From Stenotrophomonas sp. Ste86 (lineage in GTDB: Bacteria; Pseudomonadota; Gammaproteobacteria; Xanthomonadales; Xanthomonadaceae), in the NCBI RefSeq assembly GCF_024519465.1, contig NZ_JALJRW010000003.1, positions 243,158-307,157 of the forward strand: DNA of 64,000 bases, read 5' to 3'. Made by a program: the position numbers and the translations under genes. Below are positions 28,966-39,615 of the stretch, one piece after another. The notes under the pieces were generated by a model. That model was not told where the DNA came from. It did no database searches and saw only the letters and a list, made by a program, of their open reading frames with translations. Position 1 is the first letter of the stretch, and each line of letters opens with the position of its first letter.

Positions 28966-29631
28966 TCAGTCAGTTGTGGCCGCTTCCTGGGTCAACAAGG
29001 CCTGGATGAGGCCCGCGTGGCGGACCTTCTGGGCCTCCCGGCGCAGGCGGCTGGCGGTGAAGATGGCGCAGAGCTCGTCCACGGCGGTTTCGAAGACTTC
29101 GTTGACGATGACGTAGTCGAAGTCATTGAAATGCAGCATTTCTTCACGCGCGGCGGCCAGCCGCTGGGCGATCACCGCCTCGCTGTCCTGCCCGCGCTTG
29201 CGCATGCGGTCCTGCAGGGCCTGCCTCGACGGCGGCAGGATGAACACCGTCACCGTGCCCGGCACCAGCTGGCGGACCTGCTGGGCGCCCTGCCAGTCGA
29301 TCTCCAGCAGCACGTCCTGGCCGGCGGCCAGCTGCGGCTCCACCGATTGCCGCGCGGTGCCCTTCCAGTCGCCATGTACCCAGGCATGCTCGAAGAAGTC
29401 GCCGGCGGCGATCATCCGCTCGAACTCGGCCGCACTGACGAAGTGGTAGTGCTCGCCGTTGATCTCACCCGGGCGCGTGGCCCGCGAGGTGAACGAGATC
29501 GACAGCGCGATCTGCGGGTCGCGCGCCAGGGTCGCGTTGACGATGCTGCTCTTGCCGGCCCCGGAGGGCGCGGCCACGATGTACAGCGTGCCGCGTGCGG
29601 GCTCGGCGGTCGGCGTGGGCTGGCTGCTCAT
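28966..29631 (-). CDS. gmk: Guanylate kinase
   Basis: The protein has 221 residues and converts GMP plus ATP to GDP plus ADP. The P-loop APSGAGKSS lies at about 20-28. The GMP-binding segment includes SFTSRATRPGEINGEHYHFV, and EIDWQGAQQVR is in the core. The RMRKRGQDSEAVIAQRLAAA lid is present. The first 14 residues are a short Pro/Thr extension. It overlaps the preceding yicC stop by four bases and precedes rpoZ and spoT. This joins GTP supply with the alarmone genes in one cluster. Confidence 0.96.
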   Translation of the reverse strand: MSSQPTPTAEPARGTLYIVAAPSGAGKSSIVNATLARDPQIALSISFTSRATRPGEINGEHYHFVSAAEFERMIAAGDFFEHAWVHGDWKGTARQSVEPQLAAGQDVLLEIDWQGAQQVRQLVPGTVTVFILPPSRQALQDRMRKRGQDSEAVIAQRLAAAREEMLHFNDFDYVIVNEVFETAVDELCAIFTASRLRREAQKVRHAGLIQALLTQEAATTD

Positions 29632-30488
29632 TCGATGTTCTGCACCTGTTCGCGGATCTGGTCGATCAGCACCTTCAGCTCGACGGCGGCGTTGGAGGTG
29701 CGGCTGTCCACCGACTTGGAGCCCAGCGTATTGGCTTCGCGGTTGAACTCCTGCAGCAGGAAGTCCAGTCGCCGGCCGACCGGCTCGCGCTGGGTGAACA
29801 CCCGGCGGATCTCCACGATATGGCTGCCGAGGCGGTCCAGCTCCTCATCCACGTCCAGCTTCTGCAGCCACATCACCAGCTCCTGCTCGGCACGACCCGG
29901 ATCGACCGGGTGCGGCAGGTCGGCCAGGCGCGCGGCCAGCTTGGTGCGCTGCCCCTCGCGGATCAGCGGGATCAGCGTGGTGACTTCGGCGGCGATACGC
30001 TCCACCCCATCCACGCGTTCCTGGATGGCAGTGGCCAGCTTGTCGCCTTCACGCTCGCGCGCGGCCACGAAGCCGTCCAGGGTGGCATCGAGCAGGGCCA
30101 GCGCCTCGGCATGCAGCGCAGCGGCGTCGACCGCCTCGCCCTGCATCACCCCGGGCAGCTGCAGCAGTTCGGTGAAGCTCACCTGCAGGTTCGGGAAGCC
30201 GGGCGACAAGCGGGTGGCCAGCGTACCGAGCTGGGCCAGCAGCGCATCGTTGACCACCAGCGCACCGGTGACCTCCGGGGCACGCAGGCGCATGACCAGG
30301 TCGATCTTGCCGCGGCTGCAGCGGGAAGCGACGCGCTCGCGCAGTTGCGGCTCCAACGCACGCAGTTCGTCGGGCAGGCGCACGCCCACCTCCAGGAACC
30401 GGTGGTTGACCGAACGCAGCTCGCAGGCCAGCGTGCCCCAACGGGTGGCGCGCTCGCCGTTGGCATAGGCGGTCATGCTTCGAATCAT
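29628..30488 (-). CDS. yicC: YicC/YloC family endoribonuclease
   Basis: The protein has 286 residues. The start is the ATG complementary to 30486-30488, giving MIRSMTAYANGERATRWG, the family N-terminus (I-x-S-M-T-A-F/Y). The C-terminal end carries the conserved GRRLDFLLQEFNREANTLGS block followed by VELKVLIDQIREQVQNIE. Family members are hexameric endoribonucleases; the E. coli protein is linked to decay of a small regulatory RNA. It leads the gmk-rpoZ-spoT operon and is divergent from rph, its usual neighbour. Confidence 0.94.
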   Translation of the reverse strand: MIRSMTAYANGERATRWGTLACELRSVNHRFLEVGVRLPDELRALEPQLRERVASRCSRGKIDLVMRLRAPEVTGALVVNDALLAQLGTLATRLSPGFPNLQVSFTELLQLPGVMQGEAVDAAALHAEALALLDATLDGFVAAREREGDKLATAIQERVDGVERIAAEVTTLIPLIREGQRTKLAARLADLPHPVDPGRAEQELVMWLQKLDVDEELDRLGSHIVEIRRVFTQREPVGRRLDFLLQEFNREANTLGSKSVDSRTSNAAVELKVLIDQIREQVQNIE

Positions 30489-30609
30489 GCGGGTTTCCGG
30501 TGCTCTCAAAGTGCAAATGGTACCCTAGCGGTCTCCTTGCGACCTCCTCGCCTGCCGGTCCTCCGGTCCGGGCGCGGTCCTGCATCCCCTGACTTACCGG
30601 AAGCCAAGC

Positions 30610-31338
30610 ATGTCCGATTCCCGTCCCAGCGGCCGCCAGGCCGACCAGCTGCGCGAAGTGCGCATCGAACGCGCCTTCACCCGCCACGCCGAGGGCTCGG
30701 TGTTGGTCAGCTTCGGTGAAACCCGCGTGCTGTGCACCGCCAGCGTGGAAAACCGCGTGCCGGGCTTCCTGCGCGGCAAGGGTGAAGGCTGGGTCACCGC
30801 CGAGTACGGCATGCTGCCGCGCTCCACCCACACCCGCAACGACCGCGAAGCGGCGCGGGGCAAGCAGGGCGGCCGCACCCTGGAAATCCAGCGCCTGATC
30901 GGCCGCACGCTGCGCGCCTGCATCGACCGCGGCGCCCTGGGCGAGCGCACCATCACCCTGGACTGCGACGTGCTGCAGGCCGACGGCGGCACCCGTACCG
31001 CGGCGATCACCGGTGCCTACGTGGCCCTGGTCGATGCGGTCAACTTCCTGCTCAAGCGCGGCGACATCAAGCGCAACCCGATCTTCGGCGCGGTCGCGGC
31101 GGTGTCGGTGGGCGTGTACCGCGGCACGCCGGTGCTGGACCTGGATTACGCCGAAGACAGCGACTGCGACACCGACATGAACGTGGTCATGAACGACGGC
31201 GGCGGCTTCATCGAACTTCAGGGCACCGCCGAAGGCCATGCCTTCCGTCGCGATGAACTGGACGCGCTGCTGCTGCTGGCCGAGAAGGGCATCAAGGACC
31301 TGTTCGCGGCACAGCAGGCCGCCCTGGCGTCTGCATGA
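30610..31338 (+). CDS. rph: Ribonuclease PH
   Basis: RNase PH is a phosphorolytic 3'-exoribonuclease that trims tRNA precursors. The 242-residue protein begins [20 protein letters not shown]. Landmarks include [48 protein letters not shown] with the phosphate-site Arg residues, and [19 protein letters not shown]. Length is typical and the frame is intact, unlike E. coli K-12 strains that carry an rph frameshift. It overlaps the VOC gene by four bases. Confidence 0.97.
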   Translation: MSDSRPSGRQADQLREVRIERAFTRHAEGSVLVSFGETRVLCTASVENRVPGFLRGKGEGWVTAEYGMLPRSTHTRNDREAARGKQGGRTLEIQRLIGRTLRACIDRGALGERTITLDCDVLQADGGTRTAAITGAYVALVDAVNFLLKRGDIKRNPIFGAVAAVSVGVYRGTPVLDLDYAEDSDCDTDMNVVMNDGGGFIELQGTAEGHAFRRDELDALLLLAEKGIKDLFAAQQAALASA

Positions 31339-31724
31339 ACCGCCGCATCGCCCTGACCACCCTGGTGGTGGCCGATTACGACGAGGCCATCGCCTGGTAC
31401 ACCGCCAAGCTCGGCTTCACCTTGATCGATGACATCGACCAGGGCGACAAGCGCTGGGTGGTGGTCGGGCCGACCGACGGCAGTGCCGCGTCCCTGTTGC
31501 TGGCCCGCGCCAGCACCGAGGAACAGCGCACGCGGATCGGCAACCAGACCGGTGGCCGGGTTGGCTTCTTCCTGAACACCGACGACTTCTGGCGCGACCA
31601 CGCCGCCATGACCGCGCAGGGCGTCGAATTCCTCGAAACCCCGCGCGAAGAGGTTTACGCGACCGTCGCGGTGTTCCGCGACCTCTATGGCAACACCTGG
31701 GACCTGCTGGAGGCGAAAGGATGA
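31335..31724 (+). CDS. VOC-superfamily (glyoxalase/dioxygenase-like) protein
   Basis: The protein has 129 residues with a single vicinal-oxygen-chelate fold: paired beta-alpha-beta-beta-beta modules starting [20 protein letters not shown] and ending [17 protein letters not shown]. Fold and final DLYGNTWDL motif are typical. The metal-binding His/Gln at the start of module one is not evident (RIALTTLV), so enzyme activity is uncertain. It overlaps both rph and rdgB by four bases (ATGA) and is therefore part of the operon. The substrate is unknown. Confidence 0.85.
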   Translation: MNRRIALTTLVVADYDEAIAWYTAKLGFTLIDDIDQGDKRWVVVGPTDGSAASLLLARASTEEQRTRIGNQTGGRVGFFLNTDDFWRDHAAMTAQGVEFLETPREEVYATVAVFRDLYGNTWDLLEAKG

Positions 31725-32314
31725 AACTGGTCCTGGCCAGCGGCAACGCCGGCAAACTCAAGGAACTGCAGGCCATGCTCGGCGACCTGCCGCTGCAGAT
31801 CGTGGCGCAGGGCGAGCTGGGCGTGAGCGATGTGCCGGAAACCGGACTGACCTTCGTCGAGAACGCGCTGATCAAGGCCCGCCACGCCTGCAAGAGCACC
31901 GGCCTGCCGGCGCTGGCCGACGACTCGGGCCTGATCGTCGATGCGCTCGATGGCGCGCCCGGCCTTTACAGCGCGCGCTATGCCGGCAGCCCGACCGACG
32001 ATGCGGCCAACAACGCCAAGCTGCTGGAGGCGATGCGCGACGTGCCGGCCGAGCGCAGGACCGCACGCTTCTATGCGGTGCTCGTGCTGCTGCGCCACGC
32101 CAACGACCCGCAGCCGCTGATCTGCGAAGGCAGCTGGGAAGGGGTGATCCTGGACGAGCTGCGTGGCAGCCATGGCTTCGGGTACAACCCGGTATTCCTG
32201 GACCCCGCGCTCGGCCTGACCGCGGCGGAAATGGAACCGGCGCGGAAGAACGCCATCAGCCATCGCGCCATCGCCCTGCAACTGCTCAGGCAGAAGCTGC
32301 CCGCCTTGCTTTGA
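31721..32314 (+). CDS. rdgB: Non-canonical purine NTP pyrophosphatase (RdgB/HAM1)
   Basis: The protein has 197 residues and hydrolyses dITP, ITP and XTP to monophosphates, keeping deaminated purines out of nucleic acids. The N-terminus [20 protein letters not shown] carries the SGNAGK substrate motif. Further on lie the catalytic acidic residues ([20 protein letters not shown]), SARYAG, and [14 protein letters not shown]. The rph-rdgB-hemW order is conserved across many proteobacteria. The gene overlaps the VOC gene by four bases. Confidence 0.96.
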   Translation: MKLVLASGNAGKLKELQAMLGDLPLQIVAQGELGVSDVPETGLTFVENALIKARHACKSTGLPALADDSGLIVDALDGAPGLYSARYAGSPTDDAANNAKLLEAMRDVPAERRTARFYAVLVLLRHANDPQPLICEGSWEGVILDELRGSHGFGYNPVFLDPALGLTAAEMEPARKNAISHRAIALQLLRQKLPALL

Positions 32315-32372
32315 TGCCTACCCTGATGATGTCTGGAACGCCGGCCAGCGGCCGGCACGACCCTTGAATGCC

Positions 32373-33602
32373 ATGCCGCAGCCACACGACCATTGCGACC
32401 ACCTGCCCGGCGAACACTGCGCCGGCGATCACGACCACGCGCACGAACTGCGGCTGATTCCGCCGCCGTTGTCGCTATACGTGCACCTGCCGTGGTGCGT
32501 GCGCAAATGCCCGTACTGCGATTTCAATTCGCACGCGGCCAAGGGTGAACTGCCGTTCGAGGCCTACATCGACGCGTTGATCCGCGACCTGGACCAGGAC
32601 CTGCCGCTGGTCTGGGGCCGGGTGGTGAGCAGCGTGTTCTTCGGCGGCGGCACGCCCAGCCTGTTCCCGCCGGAAGCGATCGACCGCTTCCTGCAGGCGG
32701 CCTCGGCCCGGCTGCGCTTCGCACCGAACCTGGAGGTGACCCTGGAGACCAACCCGGGCACCGCCGAGCACGGTCGCTTCGACCGCTACCGCGCTGCCGG
32801 GGTGAACCGGATCAGCTTCGGCATCCAGACCTTCAACGACGAGGCACTCAAGCGCCTGGGCCGCATCCACGACAGTGGCGAAGCCGAGCGCGCGGTGAAG
32901 CTGGCGCAGGACGCCGGCTACGACAACTTCAACATCGATCTGATGTATGCGCTGCCGCAGCAGACGCTTGCGCAGGCCGAACATGATCTGGAGCGTGCCT
33001 TCGCGCTGCAGCCCACGCATCTGTCGCACTACCAGCTCACCCTGGAACCGAACACGGTGTTCTTCGCAAAGCCGCCGCAGGGCATCCCCGACGAGGATTC
33101 GGCGTGGGACATCCAGGAGCATTGCCAGGCCCTGCTCGCCAACGCCGGCTACGCCCAGTACGAAGTCAGCGCCTACGCCAGGCCGGGCCGGCAGAGCGCG
33201 CACAACCTCAACTACTGGCGCTTCGGCGATTACCTGGGGATCGGCGCGGGCGCGCACGGCAAGATCAGCAGTGGCGCCGAACAGCACGTGCTGCGCCGCT
33301 GGAAGCACAAGCACCCGCAGACCTTCATGGACGCCGCCGGCAGCCCGGCGGCGATCGGCGGCGATGACATCATCGATGCACCGCGCCTGCCGTTCGAGTA
33401 CATGCTCAACCTGCTGCGCCTGCATGAAGGCTTCACCCTGAAGGACTTCGAATCGCGCACCGGGCTGGCGCGTGCGAGCATCGCCGCGCCGCTGCAGGCC
33501 GCCATCGCGCGTGGCTGGATGACGCTCGACGGCGAGCATGCCCGGCCCACCGAACTGGGCCGGCGCTTCACCAACGACGTGGTCGAACTGTTCCTCCCGT
33601 AG
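32373..33602 (+). CDS. hemW: Radical-SAM heme chaperone HemW with His-rich N-terminus
   Basis: The protein has 409 residues from the ATG at 32373; a TTG nine bases upstream is a possible alternative. The radical-SAM cluster motif C-x3-C-x2-C is Cys42, Cys46 and Cys49 (CVRKCPYC). GGGTPSLFPPE, ETNPGT and GIQTF follow, then the C-terminal HemW domain (LNYWRFGDYLGIGAGAHGK). The first 25 residues are unusual: seven His and two Cys (for example HDHCDHLPGEHC and DHDHAHE). The stop codon TAG is the TAG of a GTAG REP element. HemW inserts heme into membrane-bound respiratory proteins. Confidence 0.93.
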   Translation: MPQPHDHCDHLPGEHCAGDHDHAHELRLIPPPLSLYVHLPWCVRKCPYCDFNSHAAKGELPFEAYIDALIRDLDQDLPLVWGRVVSSVFFGGGTPSLFPPEAIDRFLQAASARLRFAPNLEVTLETNPGTAEHGRFDRYRAAGVNRISFGIQTFNDEALKRLGRIHDSGEAERAVKLAQDAGYDNFNIDLMYALPQQTLAQAEHDLERAFALQPTHLSHYQLTLEPNTVFFAKPPQGIPDEDSAWDIQEHCQALLANAGYAQYEVSAYARPGRQSAHNLNYWRFGDYLGIGAGAHGKISSGAEQHVLRRWKHKHPQTFMDAAGSPAAIGGDDIIDAPRLPFEYMLNLLRLHEGFTLKDFESRTGLARASIAAPLQAAIARGWMTLDGEHARPTELGRRFTNDVVELFLP

Positions 33603-33621
33603 AGCCGACCGTTGGTCGGCT
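33599..33621. repeat. GTAG REP overlapping the hemW stop codon, then a 12-bp triplication
   Basis: The palindrome GTAGAGCCGACCGTTGGTCG then GCT starts one base before the hemW stop, so the TAG at 33600-33602 is shared. It is followed at about 33620-33655 by three tandem CTGCTCTTGATC units. A decayed palindrome copy lies near 33733-33757. Confidence 0.85.
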
Positions 33622-33840
33622 GCTCTTGATCCTGCTCTTGATCCTGCTCTTGATTGCCTGCCGCTGGTCGGCCCCTGTCGGTCAGCGGCCCCCGATCAGC
33701 CCACGTGATCCAGCCCGCCAACGCCATGCAAAGCAGCCGACCCACGGCCGGCGCCACGCTGTCGGGGTATCCCTTCTGGCGGTGACAGGGCGAAAACGTT
33801 AGATTCTGTGCTCTCAGGGGAGCCGGAACTACAACGGATG

Positions 33841-36360
33841 TCTGCGTCCGCACCTTCAACGTCCCAGCCCGATCCGGCCCGTTTCGCCAGCGTGGCCGCG
33901 CCGCCGCGCGTGCGCCGGCTGCTCGCCGCCCTGCACGCGCTGGCGGCACAGACCCTGGCCAACCCGCTCAAGCTGACCATCGTGGAGCTGGAACGCGAGC
34001 TGTTCCGCGAGGCCGAACGCGCGCACAACAGCCAGATCCAGGCCGACATCTACGCCCAGGCCCGCCGCCTGCACGAGGTCAACGCGCAGTTCGCCCCGCG
34101 CTTCCTGGAGGAACTGGCCACCGCCCTGGCCGGGCTGCGCGAGCCGCGTATCCGCCACGCCCCGGCAACGCCTGCAGCGGCGATGACCGCCACCACGCTG
34201 ACCCTGGTGGCCGACACCGACATCGACCGTGACATCGTGCTGGTGGACATCATCCGCCGCGAGACCCAGCGCTCGGCCAGTGCGCTGCAGCTGCTCGGGC
34301 AGCGCTTCGGCGTGCTTGCCGCCGGGCCGGCCTTCGATGTCGAGGACCTGCCGTTCGGCCCGCAGGTGCTGTGCGGGATCGTGCGTGGGCTGGGCGAACG
34401 CTTCGACCTGGGCATGGAAACCCAGCTGGCGCTGTACCGGGTGTTCGACCGCCAGCTGATCGACCGGCTCGGCGAGCTGCTGGAACGCGCCAACATCCTG
34501 CTCGGCCACGAAGGCATCCTGCCGGGACTGGTCTACACCCCGTACCTGGCACGCTCGGCGACCACCCGTCGCATCGTCACCGGGCCGGAGCGCAACGCCC
34601 CCCCGCGCGAAGGTGGCAAGGTCACCCGTCCGCTCACCGGCTGGAGCGGCTCGGCCAGCAGCGGCAGCTGGGCGGCGATGACGAGCGAGGCGATGGGCGC
34701 CCTGCCCGCCTCGCTGCGTCCGGCGGCCACGCCCCCTGCGTCCACCGCTCCCATGCAGATGCCCAAGGAGGCCGCGACAGGCGCTGCGCAGGACCTGTCC
34801 GCCCCGGCGATGTCGGCGCTGCACCAGTTGCTCAGCGCGGCGCGGCAAACCAGCGGCAGCGATGTTGCCGGCGCCACTGCCGGCGCCGTGGGGCAGGCCG
34901 CTGGCAGTACCGGCACGGGCTCTGGCTCTGGCTCTGGCTCTGGCACTGGCACTGGCGATACCCACAGCGCTGCCGACGGTGACGGCGCGGCGACCACGCC
35001 AGCGTCGCCCACGTCTTCCTCGCCAGCGCCCTCCCCGGTCGCCGTGGCCACCGAGACCGTGCATGCCACCCTGGCCAAGCTGCAGGCGCAGGCCGTGGGC
35101 AGCGGCAGCGCGCGGCGCAGCATGGCCGACCTGCACAACGCCCTGTTGGCGCAGATGCGCGCCGACCATGGCGCGCAGGCCGCCTTGACGGTCAAGGACA
35201 ACGACACCTTCGACCTGCTGGACATGCTGTACGGGCAGATCCAGCGTGAAGTGCGCCCCGATGCGGTCGCCGCCGACCTGCTGGCCCGCTTGCAGGTGCC
35301 CGTGGCGCGCGCGGCGTTGTCCGATCCGGCGTTCTTCGTACGTGACCAGCACCCGGCCCGTGAACTGCTCAACGCCGTGGCAGAAGCCGGTGCCAACTGG
35401 CTGGGCGAGGAGGACGTCGATCCGCAGCTGGTGCAGAAGCTGGGCCGCGCGGTCGACCAGGTGGTCAACGATTACCAGGGCGACGCGGCGGTGTTCGACA
35501 CCGCCAACGAAGAGATCCAGCAGCACTTCCGCGCGCTGGCGCACAAGGCCGAACTGGCCGAGCGCCGCCACGTGGAAGCCGCACGCGGCAAGGAGCGGCT
35601 GGAGGCGGCCAAGCAGCAGGCCGGTGCCAGCATCGAACAGCTGTGTGCCCAGGCCGCGCCGCCGCGCTTCGTGCAGTCGCTGCTCAAGCAGGCCTGGTCG
35701 GACGTGCTCACCCTGACCCTGCTGCGCCACGGCGAAGGCTCCGAACAGTGGCAGCAGCGCGAACAGGAAACCGCGCGCATCGCCGAGGTCACCTGCCTGC
35801 CACCGGGCACCGAGGCCTGCGATACCGAACTCGGCGGCCAGGTCGAAACCGCACTGACCCAGGTCGGCTACCACCAGGACGAAGCGGCGGCGATCGCCCG
35901 CCGCCTGTCCACCCCCGGCGGTGAGGACGACAGCAGTTCACGCACCGAACTGACCGCGCGCATCCGCGCCCGCACGCGCCTGGGCGAACAGGCCGAAGGC
36001 AACGAAGCGCGCAAGGTGGCACCGCTGGCACGCACCGTCGCCGAGGAAGACTGCTACCGACAGCTGCGCACGCTGCCATTCGGCACCTGGTTCGAGTTCA
36101 CCACCAACCAGCAGGGCGACCTGCGCCGGCAGCGCCTGTCCTGGTACAGCCTGCTCACCGACAATGCGCTGTTCGTCAATCCACGTGGACAGAAGGTCGG
36201 CGAGCATTCGCTGGATGCGCTGGCGCGGCTGATGGCGCATGGCCAGGTGCGGATCGTCAGCGAGGACAAGAGCCGCCTGATCGACCGTGCCTGGCAGGCC
36301 ACGCTGCGCACGCTGCGTTCGCTGGCCGGCACCGGCCCCGCCGTGGAGAGCGCGCAATGA
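33841..36360 (+). CDS. DUF1631 family protein
   Basis: This is a large cytoplasmic protein of about 839 residues of the DUF1631 family, which is seen mostly in pseudomonads and xanthomonads. Helical N- and C-terminal parts flank a long low-complexity linker (Ala/Pro/Ser/Thr, about 270-410). In the linker the DNA holds four ggctct plus two ggcact units (34918-34953), encoding a Gly-Ser then Gly-Thr run. The C-terminal part has FGTWFEFTTNQQGDLRRQRL, which resembles a PilZ-like beta strand pair. The last four bases overlap a PilZ-domain gene, which suggests a role in c-di-GMP signalling; that is inference. Confidence 0.82.
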   Translation, partial: SASAPSTSQPDPARFASVAAPPRVRRLLAALHALAAQTLANPLKLTIVELERELFREAERAHNSQIQADIYAQARRLHEVNAQFAPRFLEELATALAGLREPRIRHAPATPAAAMTATTLTLVADTDIDRDIVLVDIIRRETQRSASALQLLGQRFGVLAAGPAFDVEDLPFGPQVLCGIVRGLGERFDLGMETQLALYRVFDRQLIDRLGELLERANILLGHEGILPGLVYTPYLARSATTRRIVTGPERNAPPREGGKVTRPLTGWSGSASSGSWAAMTSEAMGALPASLRPAATPPASTAPMQMPKEAATGAAQDLSAPAMSALHQLLSAARQTSGSDVAGATAGAVGQAAGSTGTGSGSGSGSGTGTGDTHSAADGDGAATTPASPTSSSPAPSPVAVATETVHATLAKLQAQAVGSGSARRSMADLHNALLAQMRADHGAQAALTVKDNDTFDLLDMLYGQIQREVRPDAVAADLLARLQVPVARAALSDPAFFVRDQHPARELLNAVAEAGANWLGEEDVDPQLVQKLGRAVDQVVNDYQGDAAVFDTANEEIQQHFRALAHKAELAERRHVEAARGKERLEAAKQQAGASIEQLCAQAAPPRFVQSLLKQAWSDVLTLTLLRHGEGSEQWQQREQETARIAEVTCLPPGTEACDTELGGQVETALTQVGYHQDEAAAIARRLSTPGGEDDSSSRTELTARIRARTRLGEQAEGNEARKVAPLARTVAEEDCYRQLRTLPFGTWFEFTTNQQGDLRRQRLSWYSLLTDNALFVNPRGQKVGEHSLDALARLMAHGQVRIVSEDKSRLIDRAWQATLRTLRSLAGTGPAVESAQ

Positions 36361-36716
36361 GTACCGACACCGACACCGATACCCGCCGCGCCCCGCGCCG
36401 TCAGGTCGCCGAACTGGTCCCGGTCACCGACATGCTGGCCGAGTGCGTGGTCGGTCGGCTGGGCAATGTCTCCGAGACCGGCATGCTGATGCTGGCCTCG
36501 GTGCCCATGCACGACGACGCGCTGTACCAGCTGCAGTTCGCCATCCCCGGGCCGCAGGGCCAGCGGCTGGCGCTGGACGTGGGCGCGCACCTGCTGTGGA
36601 GCGAGCAGACCCACGCACCGGGCCAGGCCTGGGTGGGTTTCCGCTTCCTCACCCTCAGCCGCGAGCACCGCGAGCAGCTGCGCGAGTGGATCGCGCAGGA
36701 AACTTCGGCGGTCTGA
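36357..36716 (+). CDS. PilZ-domain protein (candidate c-di-GMP receptor)
   Basis: The protein has 119 residues. After a Thr/Asp-rich start, the basic motif RRAPRRQVAE (about 10-19) and the GNVSETGMLM segment supply the RxxxR and (D/N)xSxxG features of the PilZ c-di-GMP site. The sheet continues to AWVGFRFLTLSREHREQLREW. The protein is soluble. It overlaps the upstream DUF1631 gene by four bases, so the two products are made together. The first Asp of the DxSxxG motif is Asn here, which may weaken ligand binding. Confidence 0.85.
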   Translation: MSTDTDTDTRRAPRRQVAELVPVTDMLAECVVGRLGNVSETGMLMLASVPMHDDALYQLQFAIPGPQGQRLALDVGAHLLWSEQTHAPGQAWVGFRFLTLSREHREQLREWIAQETSAV

Positions 36717-36798
36717 GTGCCGGTTCCGGCACAGCGCGCCGGAGCCGATTGCGGCAGAATCAGGGGCTGCATTCCGCACTGTCGAACGAGCCCCCGCG

Positions 36799-38127
<1,329 letters not shown>

Positions 38128-38175
38128 GGGATGGGTCCCGGCCAGTGGCCGGGACCACCGTGCCGCATGACCCGC

Positions 38176-38245
38176 GTAGCGCCACCCCATGGGTGGCTGC
38201 TCCTGAATCCGGCATCGCGCGCAGCCACCCATGGGGTGGCTCTAC
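38176..38245. repeat. Inverted pair of GTAG REPs between pepQ and pepP
   Basis: A copy at 38176-38198 (GTAGCGCCACCCCATGGGTG then GCT) and an inverted copy at 38223-38245 lie between two convergent genes. Such a pair can fold as one large structure and may act as a bidirectional 3'-end barrier. Confidence 0.85.
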
Positions 38246-38282
38246 CCGCGCGCAGGAACCGCGAACACGCCCGGTAGTGCCG

Positions 38283-39614
38283 TCAGCGCGAGGCCATCGC
38301 CTCTTCAATCTCATCGGCGCTGCGCGCCAACGCCGCGGTCAGCACCCGGTGGCCGTCCTCGGTGATCAACACGTCGTCCTCGGTACGAATGCCGATGCCG
38401 CGCCAACGCGCTTCCACGCCGCGGTCGTCAGCGGACACGTACAGACCCGGCTCGATGGTGAACACCATGCCCGGCTCCAGCATGCGCGAGTCGCCGGCCA
38501 GGCGGTAATCGCCCACGTCGTGCACGTCCAGCCCCAGCCAGTGTCCGGTCTTGTGCCGGTAGAAACGCTGGTAGTGACCTTCGGCGATGTTCTCTTCCAA
38601 CGTGCCCTTCAGCAGTCCCAGCCGCAGCAGGCCTTCGGTCAGGGTCTGCACCGCGGCCAGGTGACCAGCCTCATAGGCAATGCCCGGCTGCGCCTGGGCC
38701 AGCGCCGCCGCCTGCGCCGCGCCGACCAGGTCGTGCAGCGCGCGCTGCTCCGCACTGAAACGGCCGTTCACCGGGAAGGTGCGGGTGATGTCGCTGGCGT
38801 AGCCGCGGTACTCGGCACCGGCATCGATCAGCACCAGGTCGCCATCGCGCGAACGCGCGCTGTTGTCGCGGTAATGCAGGATGCAGCCGTTGGCGCCGGT
38901 GCCCACGATGCTGCTGTAGGCCGCGCACGCATCGTTGGCGCGGAACTCCCGTTCCAGATCGGCCTGCAGCTCGTACTCGTGGATGCCCGGCCGGGCCACG
39001 CGCATCGCCACCGCGTGCGCCTGCACGCTGATGTCGGCAGCACGCTGCATCAACGCGATCTCGGCGCTGGACTTGAACAGCCGCTGCTCGTGCAGCAGGT
39101 GGCCCAGTTCCAGGAATTCATGCGGCGGCTGCGCGCCGTGGCGGACCTGCGCGCGTACCTGGTTGACCCAGCCGATCAGCTTGAGGTCGAAGTCGGCATC
39201 GCGCCCGAAGTGGTAGTACACCCGCGAGCGCCCTTCCAGCAGCCCGGGCAGGATCTCGTCCAGATCGTCGATCGGGTACGCATCGTCCATCCCGTACTGC
39301 GACACCGCGCCTTCCTGGCCGGCGCGCGCGCCATCCCAGGCCTCGCGACCGGCATCGCGCTCGCGACAGAACAGGATCACCTCGCCATGGCGCCGGCCCG
39401 GGATCAGCACCAGCACCGCGTCCGGCTCCGGGAAGCCGCTGAGGTACCAGAAATCGGAGTCCTGGCGGAACGGATAATGCGTGTCCAGGCTGCGCACCCG
39501 CTCGGACGCGGCCGGCAGCACCAGGATCGCATCGTCGCCGGCCATCTCCATCAACTGGCGGCGGCGACGGGCGTATTCGGCGGCGGAGATGCCGGTCAGC
39601 TGCCGGATATCCAT
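38283..39614 (-). CDS. pepP: Xaa-Pro aminopeptidase (aminopeptidase P)
   Basis: The protein has 443 residues and removes N-terminal residues that precede proline. The N-terminal domain includes the PFRQDSDFWYLSGFPEPDAV signature. The catalytic domain shows LIDAGAEYRGYASDITRTF (two Asp ligands), HKTGHWLGLDVHDVG, LEPGMVFTIEPGLYV and GIGIRTEDDVLIT. It starts one base after the UPF0149 stop, matching the conserved ygfB-pepP pairing in gammaproteobacteria. The ubiH gene that often follows is absent here, because convergent pepQ follows. Confidence 0.96.
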   Translation of the reverse strand: MDIRQLTGISAAEYARRRRQLMEMAGDDAILVLPAASERVRSLDTHYPFRQDSDFWYLSGFPEPDAVLVLIPGRRHGEVILFCRERDAGREAWDGARAGQEGAVSQYGMDDAYPIDDLDEILPGLLEGRSRVYYHFGRDADFDLKLIGWVNQVRAQVRHGAQPPHEFLELGHLLHEQRLFKSSAEIALMQRAADISVQAHAVAMRVARPGIHEYELQADLEREFRANDACAAYSSIVGTGANGCILHYRDNSARSRDGDLVLIDAGAEYRGYASDITRTFPVNGRFSAEQRALHDLVGAAQAAALAQAQPGIAYEAGHLAAVQTLTEGLLRLGLLKGTLEENIAEGHYQRFYRHKTGHWLGLDVHDVGDYRLAGDSRMLEPGMVFTIEPGLYVSADDRGVEARWRGIGIRTEDDVLITEDGHRVLTAALARSADEIEEAMASR

Positions 39615-39615
39615 C

